Shown here one piece after another: positions 8,602-16,337 of a stretch of 27,458 bases of DNA (position 1 is its first letter; each line of letters starts with the position of its first letter). Source of the stretch: Propionibacteriaceae bacterium (lineage in GTDB: Bacteria; Actinomycetota; Actinomycetes; Propionibacteriales; Propionibacteriaceae); NCBI GenBank assembly GCA_905372155.1, contig CAJPNZ010000032.1:1-27458 (forward strand), read 5' to 3'. A program made the position numbers and the translations under genes. The notes beneath the pieces are model-generated. The model had not been told where the DNA came from. It made no database searches and saw only the letters and a list, made by a program, of their open reading frames with translations.

Positions 8602-8910
8602 TCACTCGCCCTGGCCGGCGAAGATGTCGATGCGGTCACCCTCGGCGACGGTCACGATGGCGCGTTTGACATCGACCCTCTTGCCGATGCCGAAGCGGGT
8701 GCGACGACGCTTGCCCTGACGGTTCTGGGTGTTGACGGCTATGACGCGAACATCAAAGATCTTCTCGATCGCGATCTTGATCTCGGTCTTGTTGGCGCGG
8801 GGGGCCACGACGAACGTGTACTTGTTCTCGTCGAGGAGGTTGTAGCTCTTCTCGCTGACGACGGGACGCCAGATGATGTCGCGGTGGTCGCGGATCTTCA
8901 GCTCGCTCAC
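8602..8910 (-). CDS. rplW: 50S ribosomal protein L23
   Basis: L23 of 102 residues, at the tunnel exit where trigger factor and SRP dock. IIWRPVVSEKSYNLLDENKYTF and the C-terminal GKRRRTRFGIGKR stretch match the family. The GTG start at 8910 overlaps the rplD stop and is preceded by a strong GGAGGAGGAG site inside the end of rplD, so the genes are coupled. Confidence 0.96.
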   Translation of the reverse strand: MSELKIRDHRDIIWRPVVSEKSYNLLDENKYTFVVAPRANKTEIKIAIEKIFDVRVIAVNTQNRQGKRRRTRFGIGKRVDVKRAIVTVAEGDRIDIFAGQGE

Positions 8911-9614
8911 TTCTCCTCCTCCTTCTCCAGCTCTTTCGCGGAACCAGCGGGTTCGGTGGCCTCACTCTCGGATGCGACGGCCTCGGCACCGCGGTTGGTG
9001 AAGGCCGCCAGGGCCGCGGATGTGAACACGACCGAGTCGGCCACCAGCACGTCATAGGCGTTGAGCTGGTCGACTGCCAGCACGTGAACGGTCGGGATGT
9101 TGCGCAGGCTCAGCCAGGCGACCTCCTCGAACCGGTCGAGGACCACGAGCACCTTCTTCAGCTCACCCAACTGCTCCAGCGTCTCCAAGGCGGTCCGGGT
9201 GGAGGGGACCTCACCGGGGACCAGCTCGGAGACCACGAAGACCTGGCCGTCGCGGGCGCGATCGGACAGGGAGCCGCGCAGGGCCGCGGCGATCATCTTC
9301 TTGGGGGTGCGCTGGGAGTAGTCGCGAGGCTTGGGGCCGTGAACGGTGCCGCCACCGGTCCAGATCGGGGAACGCCGTGAACCGTGACGGGCACGGCCGG
9401 TTCCTTTCTGACGCCACGGCTTGCTGCCGCCGCCGCGAACCTCACCGCGGGTCTTGGTGGAGTGCGTGCCCTGGCGGGCAGCGGCAAGCTGGGCCACCAC
9501 GACCTGATGGATCAGAGGAATGTTGGTCTGGACGTCGAAGATCTCGCCGGGCAGCTCGGCGGTGCCGGCTTTCTTGCCCTTGGGAGCGTGGACGTCAACG
9601 GTGATGGAGCTCAT
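8907..9614 (-). CDS. rplD: 50S ribosomal protein L4
   Basis: L4 of 235 residues. The loop KPWRQKGTGRARHGS (around 67-81) lines the exit tunnel. The last 25 residues are an acidic Glu/Ala-rich tail that extends beyond the E. coli protein (201 residues). In E. coli L4 represses its own operon through the S10 leader; whether that holds here is unknown, although a structured leader precedes rpsJ. The start overlaps the rplC stop (ATGA). Confidence 0.96.
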   Translation of the reverse strand: MSSITVDVHAPKGKKAGTAELPGEIFDVQTNIPLIHQVVVAQLAAARQGTHSTKTRGEVRGGGSKPWRQKGTGRARHGSRRSPIWTGGGTVHGPKPRDYSQRTPKKMIAAALRGSLSDRARDGQVFVVSELVPGEVPSTRTALETLEQLGELKKVLVVLDRFEEVAWLSLRNIPTVHVLAVDQLNAYDVLVADSVVFTSAALAAFTNRGAEAVASESEATEPAGSAKELEKEEEK

Positions 9615-10273
9615 GCCTGCTCACCCTTCTTTGCTGCGCTGCGCACGACGACGAGCGAGCCGTTGTTGCCGGGGACCGCGCCGCGAACCAGCAGCAGGCC
9701 TCGTTCGGCGTCGACGGCGTGGATCTTGAGGTTCTGGACGGTCACCTTGGCGTTACCCATGCGACCCGCCATGCGGAGGCCCTTGAACACGCGACCGGGG
9801 GTGGAGCAGCCACCGATGGAACCGGGTGCGCGGTGCTTGCGGTGCACACCGTGGGAACCCTTGAGGCCACCGAAGCCGTGGCGCTTCATGACGCCCGCGG
9901 TGCCCTTGCCCTTGGTGGTTCCGGTCACGTCGACGAACTCACCGCCGGCGAAGAGCTCGGCGGTCAGCTCCTGGCCGAGGGTGAACTCGGATGCGTTGGC
10001 GGTGCGCAGTTCGAGCAGGTGCCTGCGAGGGGTGACACCGGCTTTGTCGAAGTGCCCCTGGGCAGGTTTCGTGACCTTCCTGGACGCGATGGCCCCGAAG
10101 CCGAGCTGGACGGCGCTGTACCCGTCCTTCTCGGGGGTGCGGACCTGGGTGACGACGCAGGGCCCGGCCTGGATGACGGTGACGGGGACGATCTTGTTGT
10201 TCTCGTCCCAGAGCTGGGTCATGCCGAGCTTGGTGCCCAGGATGCCCTTGACGATTCGTTCGCTGTTGCTCAT
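9611..10273 (-). CDS. rplC: 50S ribosomal protein L3
   Basis: L3 of 220 residues, an early 50S assembly protein reaching the peptidyl transferase centre. GILGTKLGMTQLWDE at the start and the FAGGEFVDVTGTTKGKGTAG, RHGFGGLKGSHG and RKHRAPGSIGG segments are diagnostic. I chose ATG 10273 over GTG 10285 because a GAGG site lies 6 nt before it and the shorter start fits the family. It follows rpsJ directly. Confidence 0.95.
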   Translation of the reverse strand: MSNSERIVKGILGTKLGMTQLWDENNKIVPVTVIQAGPCVVTQVRTPEKDGYSAVQLGFGAIASRKVTKPAQGHFDKAGVTPRRHLLELRTANASEFTLGQELTAELFAGGEFVDVTGTTKGKGTAGVMKRHGFGGLKGSHGVHRKHRAPGSIGGCSTPGRVFKGLRMAGRMGNAKVTVQNLKIHAVDAERGLLLVRGAVPGNNGSLVVVRSAAKKGEQA

Positions 10274-10281
10274 CTCGGACC

Positions 10282-10593
10282 TCACGGAAGCTTGATTTCG
10301 ATGTCGACACCGGCCGGAAGGTCGAGGCGCATCAGCAGATCGACGGTCTTCGGCGTGGGGTCGAGGATGTCGATCAGCCGCTTGTGGGTGCGCATCTCGA
10401 AATGCTCGCGGCTGTCCTTGTACTTGTGGGGCGAACGGATCACACAGAACACGTTCTTCTCGGTCGGCAGCGGCACGGGGCCTGCCACCTTGGCACCGGT
10501 GCGAGTCACGGTGTCGACGATCTTACGCGCCGAGCTGTCGATGACCTCATGGTCATACGCCCGCAACCGGATGCGGATCTTTTGTCCCGCCAC
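10282..10593 (-). CDS. rpsJ: 30S ribosomal protein S10
   Basis: S10 of 103 residues, first gene of the operon; the protein also acts in antitermination as NusE. MAGQKIRIRLRAYDHEVID, GPVPLPTEKN and SPHKYKDSREHFEMRTHKR are diagnostic. The start is GTG at 10593 with an AAGGAA site upstream. In many bacteria tuf precedes it directly; here about 16 kb of other genes intervene, and it has its own promoter. Confidence 0.97.
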   Translation of the reverse strand: MAGQKIRIRLRAYDHEVIDSSARKIVDTVTRTGAKVAGPVPLPTEKNVFCVIRSPHKYKDSREHFEMRTHKRLIDILDPTPKTVDLLMRLDLPAGVDIEIKLP

Positions 10594-10820
10594 AGTTCGT
10601 TCCTTCTACTCGTCCCTGATGGAGTTCTCATGAACTTATTTGGGGCCTGGACCCCTCCGCCGCTCCGACCCCCGAGGTCGGGAGTGTCGGGCTCGAAGCC
10701 GCAAGGAAAGACCTGCCTCCAGCTTTCCGGAGGTCACATCTTGCGCTTGGGCGACCTGCTCGACCTCGACAAGGAGGGCATTCGTCGCACACGCGACAGA
10801 CGCCACCCCTTGCGGAGCAA
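10594..10820 (-). promoter_or_regulatory. Leader region of the S10 operon
   Basis: About 225 nt of untranslated leader lie between the predicted start of transcription and rpsJ. On the minus strand they can form several hairpins: CCTCC/GGAGG (10716-10733), a perfect 6-bp CCGACC/GGTCGG stem with a 5-nt loop (10665-10681), and GGGG/CCCC (10642-10655) followed by an A/T-rich stretch. Such a long folded leader could support feedback control by a ribosomal protein; the E. coli L4 mechanism is the precedent. No protein-coding gene is seen in it. Confidence 0.45.
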
Positions 10821-10827
10821 CCTGCAC

Positions 10828-10856
10828 ATTCTTGCACGCCCTCACCGACGTGCCAA
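10828..10856 (-). promoter_or_regulatory. Promoter of the S10 operon
   Basis: On the minus strand TTGGCA (10851-10856) and AAGAAT (10828-10833) are separated by exactly 17 nt. The -35 matches the housekeeping consensus at 5 of 6 positions and the -10 at 4 of 6. It reads toward rpsJ with a leader of about 225 nt and is one of the clearest sigma70-type promoters in the window. Confidence 0.7.
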
Positions 10857-10869
10857 ATCGCCGCTGCGT

Positions 10870-11544
10870 TCAGGGAGTGCTGCGGTTCAGGAAGGCGAGA
10901 ATGGCGCGCACCCGGCGGTTCTCGTCTCCGGGCTCGAAACCGAGTTTGGAGAAGATGTTGGAAACATGTTTCGCCACGGCGGCCCCGGACAGGAAGAGCC
11001 GTCCCGCGATCTGGCTGTTGGAGAGCCCCTGGGCCATGAGCTCCAGCACCTCGAGTTCTCGCGGGGTGAGTTCTCCCAGCCCGGAACGGGAGGTCTGCAT
11101 CATGGCACGCGCGACCTCCGGGTCGATCACCACTCCCCCGCCGACCACCATCCGCAACGCGCCGATGAAGTCCGCGACCTGCGCCACCCGGTCCTTGAGG
11201 AGGTACCCGGCCCCGCCCGCACCCGGTGGGGCCGGGAGGGCGAACAGCTCCTGGGCGTGCAGCGGGGAGACGTACTGGCTGAGCACCAGAACCGCCACCC
11301 GGGGGTGCTCCTCCTTGATCCGGATAGCGGCCTGAAGGCCGTCGTTGGTCATGGTGGGCGGCATCCGAACGTCGGTGATGACCACGTCGGGCAGCGCGTC
11401 CCGCCCGGCCAGTTCGGCGATGGTATTCAGGAGCGCATCAGCGCGATGTTCCTGCCCGACGATCTCGTACCCCTGGCGTTCCAGGAGCCCGACGAGTCCC
11501 TCGCGGAGCAGGGCGGAGTCGTCGGCCATCAGCACTGTGGTCAT
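10870..11544 (-). CDS. NarL/LuxR-family response regulator
   Basis: A 224-residue two-component regulator. The receiver domain (1-125) has the acidic Asp8/Asp9, phospho-acceptor Asp58 and Lys117 in YLLKDRV. A LuxR-type helix-turn-helix covers about 155-215, with LTPRELEVLELMAQGLSNSQ and the recognition segment AVAKHVSNIFSKLGF. The start overlaps the kinase gene by 4 nt (ATGA), so they form one operon. The likely target is the divergent ABC transporter at 12603. The S10 operon promoter begins just after its stop. Confidence 0.93.
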   Translation of the reverse strand: MTTVLMADDSALLREGLVGLLERQGYEIVGQEHRADALLNTIAELAGRDALPDVVITDVRMPPTMTNDGLQAAIRIKEEHPRVAVLVLSQYVSPLHAQELFALPAPPGAGGAGYLLKDRVAQVADFIGALRMVVGGGVVIDPEVARAMMQTSRSGLGELTPRELEVLELMAQGLSNSQIAGRLFLSGAAVAKHVSNIFSKLGFEPGDENRRVRAILAFLNRSTP

Positions 11545-12254
11545 GAGATCACCACCGCGGGTTCGCCTCGGTTCAGCAGGAGAGGAATGGTGACGGCCAG
11601 CTGCGTGGGTCCTCCGGGCGGTGAGGAGATCGTGAGTTCGCCACCCACGGCCGCCAGGCGTTCCTTCATGCCCGCCAGCCCGCGTCCGGGAACGATTCTC
11701 GCGCCGCCCGGCCCTTGATCGACGACGGAGACCCGGAGGCTCTGGCCGGCGGCCAGCAGCACGGTCACATCCGCGCGGGGCGCGTACTTGGCGGCATTTC
11801 CGATGGCCTCACAGGCGAAGAAGTAGCCAACGGCCAGCACCCCCTCGGGGAGTTCGGGCAGCGGTTGCGGCACGACGATGCGCACCCGGTTGGCCGCGGT
11901 GGCCGCCACCTCCTCGAGTGCCGCAGGCAGACCCTGCTGCCTGAGCAGCTGTGGATGGATGCCCCGGATCGTCCGGCGAAGCGCCCCCAGGCCCTCCTGA
12001 ATGGCGGCGCCGGCCTCGGCCAGGAGCTGCGCGGCAACGGGGTCGTTCTCGACCGCTGGGGAAAGCTGCGCCTCCCCCACCTTCATGGCGGCGGCCACGA
12101 GGTACTGCTGGGCGCCGTCATGGAGGTCGCGTTCGATGCGGCGGCGTTCCACCTCGTAGGCCTCGACGATGACTCGCCGCGAAGCAGTGAGTTCGGCGAT
12201 CCGCTGGGCGGCCTCCTGCTCATGGCTGACCTGCCGTCTCCTTCCCCAGCGCAT
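11541..12254 (-). CDS. NarX-type histidine kinase without membrane segments
   Basis: A 237-residue HisKA_3/HATPase_c kinase, cognate to the overlapping response regulator. The phosphorylation motif DLHDGAQQ has His45, the ATP-binding N-box is EAIGNAAKY (149-157), G1 is DQGPGG (179-184) and G2 is GRGLAGM (190-196). There is no transmembrane or recognisable sensor domain; the N-terminal 45 residues are a charged coiled-coil-like helix. ATG 12254 is supported by TAGATT 7 nt upstream, giving a leaderless mRNA. The longer open frame to 12422 runs through repeats and is unlikely to be coding. The protein is probably cytoplasmic and may sense through the neighbouring transporter; this is inferred. 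Confidence 0.88.
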   Translation of the reverse strand: MRWGRRRQVSHEQEAAQRIAELTASRRVIVEAYEVERRRIERDLHDGAQQYLVAAAMKVGEAQLSPAVENDPVAAQLLAEAGAAIQEGLGALRRTIRGIHPQLLRQQGLPAALEEVAATAANRVRIVVPQPLPELPEGVLAVGYFFACEAIGNAAKYAPRADVTVLLAAGQSLRVSVVDQGPGGARIVPGRGLAGMKERLAAVGGELTISSPPGGPTQLAVTIPLLLNRGEPAVVIS

Positions 12255-12261
12255 GACAGAG

Positions 12262-12267
12262 AATCTA
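12262..12267 (-). promoter_or_regulatory. -10 box of the kinase-regulator operon
   Basis: TAGATT on the minus strand lies 7 nt before the kinase ATG, the spacing of leaderless actinobacterial transcripts. No good -35 is seen. Confidence 0.4.
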
Positions 12268-12321
12268 TCGTGTGCCCCGCGTATCCCACGACCAAGGGTT
12301 GAACCGGTAACTGAATGTCCC

Positions 12322-12382
12322 TTTTCCGACGCCGATTGAGCCAGCCCATGAACGCCCCTTCTCCGAAGCCGGTTGAGCCAGC
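12322..12382. repeat. Imperfect 24-bp direct repeat
   Basis: Copies at 12322-12345 and 12359-12382 match at 21 of 24 positions and share the core TTGAGCCAGC. They are spaced 37 bp apart start to start. They lie in the non-coding gap between divergent operons and look like part of an intergenic repeat family. Confidence 0.6.
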
Positions 12383-12494
12383 ACGTGAGCGAAGCGAACG
12401 GCTGAGTCGAAACCACCTGCAACCGGTGGCCAGAACCCGACCACGGTCACCATGGTTTCGACACGACCCACTCGCAGAGCTCGCAGGCCGCTTC
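12371..12494. repeat. REP-like palindromic intergenic element
   Basis: GTCGAAACC (12406-12414) is repeated inverted as GGTTTCGAC (12454-12462). Inside, CCACC (12413-12417) can pair with GGTGG (12425-12429). The flanks carry the GTTGAGC and GCGAAGCGA type motifs seen in actinobacterial repetitive extragenic palindromes. The element falls within the 348-nt gap between the kinase and the divergent ABC genes. Genome-wide copy number cannot be judged from this window. Confidence 0.5.
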
Positions 12495-12528
12495 ACAGGG
12501 CCTCGAGGGCATGAGGTGTAGGAGAATG

Positions 12529-12546
12529 GGTAGTGCTGGCACCACC
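12529..12546. promoter_or_regulatory. Candidate operator dyad upstream of the ABC operon
   Basis: An 18-bp imperfect palindrome, GGTAGTGC/GCACCACC around a central TG, with one mismatched pair. It lies 57 nt before the ATPase start. NarL-type regulators bind such dyads, and one is encoded divergently, so it is a candidate binding site. Confidence 0.35.
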
Positions 12547-12602
12547 CCGAATGTGGAGTGCACCCTGTGTTGCGCGACCGATCCCGGCGATGGAATTGAG
12601 AC

Positions 12603-13313
12603 ATGTTCGATGACACCTACTCAGCGGCCCTGCTGGCCACCCACGACATCACCAAGAGCTTCGGCACGGTCAAGGCGCTGGCCGGGATCTCCCTCACCAT
12701 CGCCTCCGGGGAGTCCGTCGCCATCATGGGGCCCTCCGGTTCCGGCAAATCCACCCTCCTGCACTGCCTGTCGGGTGTGCTGACCCCTGACAACGGACCG
12801 GTTCTGTTCGCCGGCGAGGATCTCACCCGGATGTCCGACGCGCAGCGCTCCCATCTACGTTTGCACCAGTTTGGTTTCGTCTTCCAGGACGGCCAGCTGA
12901 TCCCGGAGCTCCCGGCCCGCGAGAACGTTGCGCTGCCGCTGCTGCTCACCGGCACCCGTCGTCGCGCCGCGCTGGCGAAGGCCGACGAGGTCCTGGCGAA
13001 GATCGGTATTCCTGATCTGGCTGATCGTCGTCCCTCCGACATGTCCGGCGGACAGGCGCAACGGGTCGCGATAGCCCGCGCACTGGTGGCGAACCCCCGG
13101 GTGGTGTTCGCCGACGAGCCCAGTGGCGCACTCGACCAGGCAACGGGGCATGAGGTGATGCAGTTGTTGACCGCAACCGTCGCTCGGGTAGGGGCGTCTC
13201 TGGTGATGGTCACCCACGACTCGGCGGTCGCCCGTTGGTGCTCGCGCCTGGTGGAGATCCGCGACGGCCTGGTCCACACCGACCGCCGCCTCGACGTAAG
13301 GGTCGCGCGATGA
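12603..13313 (+). CDS. ABC transporter ATP-binding protein
   Basis: A 236-residue ATPase of the MacB/LolD/BceA-like type that pairs with the FtsX-type permease overlapping its end. Walker A GPSGSGKST is at 43-51, Q-loop Gln95, signature MSGGQ 147-151, Walker B VVFADE 167-172 and switch His205. All catalytic residues are present. The gene is divergent from the NarL-type two-component operon, a common arrangement for drug or bacteriocin resistance transporters. The substrate is not evident. Confidence 0.93.
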   Translation: MFDDTYSAALLATHDITKSFGTVKALAGISLTIASGESVAIMGPSGSGKSTLLHCLSGVLTPDNGPVLFAGEDLTRMSDAQRSHLRLHQFGFVFQDGQLIPELPARENVALPLLLTGTRRRAALAKADEVLAKIGIPDLADRRPSDMSGGQAQRVAIARALVANPRVVFADEPSGALDQATGHEVMQLLTATVARVGASLVMVTHDSAVARWCSRLVEIRDGLVHTDRRLDVRVAR

Positions 13314-14722
13314 GCGCCGCCACCGGTTTGACCGGCCTCACGTTCCAACTCACCCGCGCGCGTTTCGCGGTTCGCCAAGGGGAGGCCCTGCTGTTTTTCG
13401 CAGCCGTGTTGGCCAATACCATCTCCGCCGCCTTGGCCTTCACCGTAGCGGGCGGGACGATGATGTTCTACACCCGCTGGGACCAGCCCACCGGGCTGCT
13501 GGCGGCTCTGAAGGCGGAAGATCCCTCCTTCGACCTGATCCTGGGTTTCTACGTGGTGCTGGCCTTGATTGCCACGGCTCTGCTGGTACCCGCGATGACC
13601 TCCCTGTCGGCATCAGCAGCCGTACTTGGGGCGCAGGGTCGTGAGCAGCGACTGGCAGCTCTTCGGCTGCTCGGACTGAGCTCCGGTGACGTGACCCGCA
13701 TGTCGTTGATCGACTCGGCCATCCAGGCAAGCATCGGCACTCTCCTCGGCGGTCTGCTCTACCTGGTGACCGCTCCCTTCTGGGGGGCGCTCGAATTCCA
13801 GGGGGAACCAACGGCCCTGATCCTGCCCTGGTGGCTGGCACTGACCGTTGCCGCTTCGAACGTCGTCATCGCGCTGGTCGCCACCTGGTGGGGGCTGCGA
13901 CAGGTCCGGATCTCCCCACTCGGTGTCGCCCGTCGTGGCGCGAAACCCCGGATGACCTGGAAACGGGTTGTGGCTTTCCTCACAATTCTGGTCTTGACCT
14001 TCGTCGGAATGCCTCGTCTCCTGTCCGGAGGTGAAGCCATGGCCTATGTGGTGCTGGCTGCGTTCATCAGCAGCGTGATCTTCGGCTACAACCTCTTCGG
14101 ACCGTGGATGCTCCAGGTCTTCGCCCGTCTCTACCGTCTGATTCCCGGACCCGCAGCGCTGATGGCCGGACGCCGGATCATGGCCGATCCCCGCAGCACC
14201 TGGCGCCGCATCGGTGGGCTGGGAATCCTGGCGCTCATAGCGGGCTACCTGGGATCGATGCCCTTCGAGATGAACAGCAACGTCAGGGCTCTCATGCGGA
14301 CTTTTGCGGACAAAGCCAGGTGGGACCTCGCCAAGGGAGTCGTCATCACCTTGACGGTTGCCCTGCTGCTGACTGCCACCGCCATTCTCATCAGCCAGGC
14401 CTCGTCCATATTCGAGAGAGCCGGCCTCACGGTCGCACTGCACCGCCTCGGCACGCCCAGATCCTTCCACACGAAGGCACGGTGGCTGGAGAACCTGGGG
14501 CCGCTGGCACTGGTCACCGTGGTCGGATACCTCGTTGGCCTCGGCATTGCCCAGCCCATGCTGGCCATGGCGAAAAAGATCGGACAGCAGGCCTCCACGA
14601 CCGGAAACGTGGTGGTGGCCGCGGTGCTCGTGGGCGGTTTCGTCCTCGCAGCCATGGCGCTGGCGGCCACCCAGCCCCTGCAGAATCAGGTGCTGCACAC
14701 CCAGCGACGCCGCAACGACTGA
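13310..14722 (+). CDS. FtsX-type ABC transporter permease
   Basis: A 470-residue membrane protein with about ten hydrophobic segments (roughly 25-48, 77-98, 135-155, 170-195, 220-238, 247-265, 302-318, 343-362, 397-418, 434-455). One FtsX domain covers about 78-205, with the typical LAALRLLGLSSGDVTR cytoplasmic segment. There is no large extracytoplasmic domain, unlike MacB or BceB. ATG 13310 overlaps the ATPase stop (ATGA), which excludes the longer open frame. The transported substrate is unknown; context suggests export of, or resistance to, an antimicrobial compound. Confidence 0.9.
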   Translation: MSAATGLTGLTFQLTRARFAVRQGEALLFFAAVLANTISAALAFTVAGGTMMFYTRWDQPTGLLAALKAEDPSFDLILGFYVVLALIATALLVPAMTSLSASAAVLGAQGREQRLAALRLLGLSSGDVTRMSLIDSAIQASIGTLLGGLLYLVTAPFWGALEFQGEPTALILPWWLALTVAASNVVIALVATWWGLRQVRISPLGVARRGAKPRMTWKRVVAFLTILVLTFVGMPRLLSGGEAMAYVVLAAFISSVIFGYNLFGPWMLQVFARLYRLIPGPAALMAGRRIMADPRSTWRRIGGLGILALIAGYLGSMPFEMNSNVRALMRTFADKARWDLAKGVVITLTVALLLTATAILISQASSIFERAGLTVALHRLGTPRSFHTKARWLENLGPLALVTVVGYLVGLGIAQPMLAMAKKIGQQASTTGNVVVAAVLVGGFVLAAMALAATQPLQNQVLHTQRRRND

Positions 14723-14733
14723 GCACTCACCGG

Positions 14734-14773
14734 CCTCCCGGCCCGGATCGGCGGTACGCCCCGGGCCGGGAGG
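14734..14773. terminator. Bidirectional terminator between convergent operons
   Basis: A perfect 13-bp G/C-rich inverted repeat (14734-14746 and 14761-14773) with a 14-nt loop. It fills the 51-nt gap between the plus-strand permease stop and the minus-strand permease stop, so it can end both transcripts. Confidence 0.75.
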
Positions 14774-15556
14774 TCACGACTGTGCCCCGACGTAGCTGCG
14801 CACCGCCACACGCCACGTGCCGATGGCCAGCAGGACGGAACCCGCGAACGAGGCCGCGAGCAACACCAGCTGACCGCTCTCGAAGAAACTGTTCGCGGGG
14901 ACGGTGATGGCCAGCCCGACCGGTACCACGAAGGTCAGGACGATCTGCAACGGAAGCGCGTGGAGGCCCAGGGGCCAGCGCCCCACGGTCTCAAGGATCT
15001 GATTCGCCACGATGAGCACCCCCTTGCCCCTGCGCATCATCATGCCCAGGGCGGCGACCAGGTAACACCAGGCGGCGAGCGTACCGATACCCAGGGCGAG
15101 CGCCACGACGTAGTGGGCGAGCCTCAGCAAACCACCACCAGCGTTCAGCCAGGTCATAATCGTGATCCCGACGCCGAGCAGCACGTGGGTCAGAGGGCCG
15201 AACGACACCTCCGACAAACCGATCAGGAGCAGCCGCGGTCCGGGGTTCAACAGAACCAGGTCCGCGTTTCCGTCGTGAATGCCCTCGATGAACCGGACCG
15301 TGGACGGGTACAACGCCACCTCGATGACCCCGAGGACGATGAAATGCGTACCGAGCAGAAAGACCAGCCCCTGGGCGGACCATCCCACCAGCACCGACGT
15401 CCTGGATGCGACGAACCACAAGCCGAGAAGATCCGCGCTCAGGGTGATGACGCTCAGCAGGAGCGACATCCAGAAATCCGCCCGGTAAGCCCAGAGCCTG
15501 GCCAGGCTCATCTTCAGCAGCGCCGAGAAGCAGCGGGTGAGGTATCGGATCGGCAT
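14774..15556 (-). CDS. ABC-2 type permease (DUF990 family, second subunit)
   Basis: A 260-residue integral membrane protein with six predicted segments, third gene of an ABC exporter cassette. The segment FIEGIHDGNADLVLLNPGPR matches the conserved cytoplasmic loop of DUF990-type ABC-2 permeases (COG3694-like). ATG 15556 is one base after the stop of the previous permease gene; the upstream part of the open frame is an artefact. The other permease is similar in size and also carries an IxxGDxxLxLLxP-like loop, so the two probably form a heterodimer. The substrate is unknown. Confidence 0.87.
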   Translation of the reverse strand: MPIRYLTRCFSALLKMSLARLWAYRADFWMSLLLSVITLSADLLGLWFVASRTSVLVGWSAQGLVFLLGTHFIVLGVIEVALYPSTVRFIEGIHDGNADLVLLNPGPRLLLIGLSEVSFGPLTHVLLGVGITIMTWLNAGGGLLRLAHYVVALALGIGTLAAWCYLVAALGMMMRRGKGVLIVANQILETVGRWPLGLHALPLQIVLTFVVPVGLAITVPANSFFESGQLVLLAASFAGSVLLAIGTWRVAVRSYVGAQS

Positions 15557-15557
15557 C

Positions 15558-16337
15558 TCAGGCTGCCACCGTCTCGAATCGGGCCACCGCCCTGCGCGAC
15601 AGCACACCGGCCGCCAGCAACGCCAACACGGCCCACAACGCCTGCTGCCCCAGAACCACCCACCCGGAGACGCCATCATCGAACAGACTCAGGGGAAGCG
15701 CCAGCATGCTCGGGAACGGGGTCAGCGACGCGGCCGTGTCGAACCAGTCCGGGAGCAGCGCCAGCGGGGCAAAGCTGCCCGAGGCCAAGCCCTGAACCGC
15801 GAAGTACAAACCATTGACGGCGTTCATCCTCGTGGTCCAGAAGGACAGCTGCGCAAGCCCCCACTCGATCAGGAACCGGATCACGATCGCCATCGCCAGG
15901 GATGCAACGAAGAACAGGGCACGATCCCATCGAACATCCAGGTAGGCCCTCCCCACGATCCACATCACCGCCCCGCCGGCCAATGCCACGGGCCCGGAGA
16001 AGAGCTTCGAACCCAGCGTGAGCGCCACGTCACGACCCACGACAGCGCCCGGACGCAGCAGCTGGAGAACGTAATCGCCGGAGCGGATCCGATCGCCGTA
16101 GTCCCACATCAGCCAGGTGTAGGACAGGTTGTTCACGACGAACGCCATGCTGAAGTACGCCGTCAGCCTCGCCCCGCCGGCGCCACCACCGATCCCCTCC
16201 ACATTCGTCCAGATCGCCAGCATGACGACCGGCTGGAGGAGACTCAACAGAATCCACACGACAGCGGCCCCCGGGTAACGCCACTCCGCCCGGTAGAAGA
16301 CGAGGGCCTCCTCCCAGACTCCCCTGACCGTCCTCAC
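15558..16337 (-). CDS. ABC-2 type permease (DUF990 family, first subunit)
   Basis: A 259-residue membrane protein with about six hydrophobic segments. The loop DRIRSGDYVLQLLRPGAVVG is the family hallmark (COG4587-like). The start overlaps the ATPase stop by 4 nt (ATGA). The gene order ATPase, permease, permease is the standard COG4586-4587-3694 arrangement. These systems are poorly characterised exporters; related ones have been linked to toxic compound efflux. I assign no substrate. Confidence 0.87.
   Translation of the reverse strand: MRTVRGVWEEALVFYRAEWRYPGAAVVWILLSLLQPVVMLAIWTNVEGIGGGAGGARLTAYFSMAFVVNNLSYTWLMWDYGDRIRSGDYVLQLLRPGAVVGRDVALTLGSKLFSGPVALAGGAVMWIVGRAYLDVRWDRALFFVASLAMAIVIRFLIEWGLAQLSFWTTRMNAVNGLYFAVQGLASGSFAPLALLPDWFDTAASLTPFPSMLALPLSLFDDGVSGWVVLGQQALWAVLALLAAGVLSRRAVARFETVAA

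Noticed and set aside
5831..8719. Long plus-strand open frames (about 500 and 440 codons) across the ribosomal genes
   Set aside because: They are antisense to clearly recognised rplP, rpsC, rplV, rpsS, rplB and rplW, and arise from high GC3; the proteins resemble nothing known.
12322..12382. CRISPR-like repeats
   Set aside because: Only two imperfect copies with a 13-nt gap and no cas genes; an intergenic repeat is a better reading.
12255..12422. N-terminal extension of the NarX-type kinase
   Set aside because: It runs through the direct repeats and palindromes and encodes no membrane or sensor domain; a TAGATT box supports the start at 12254.
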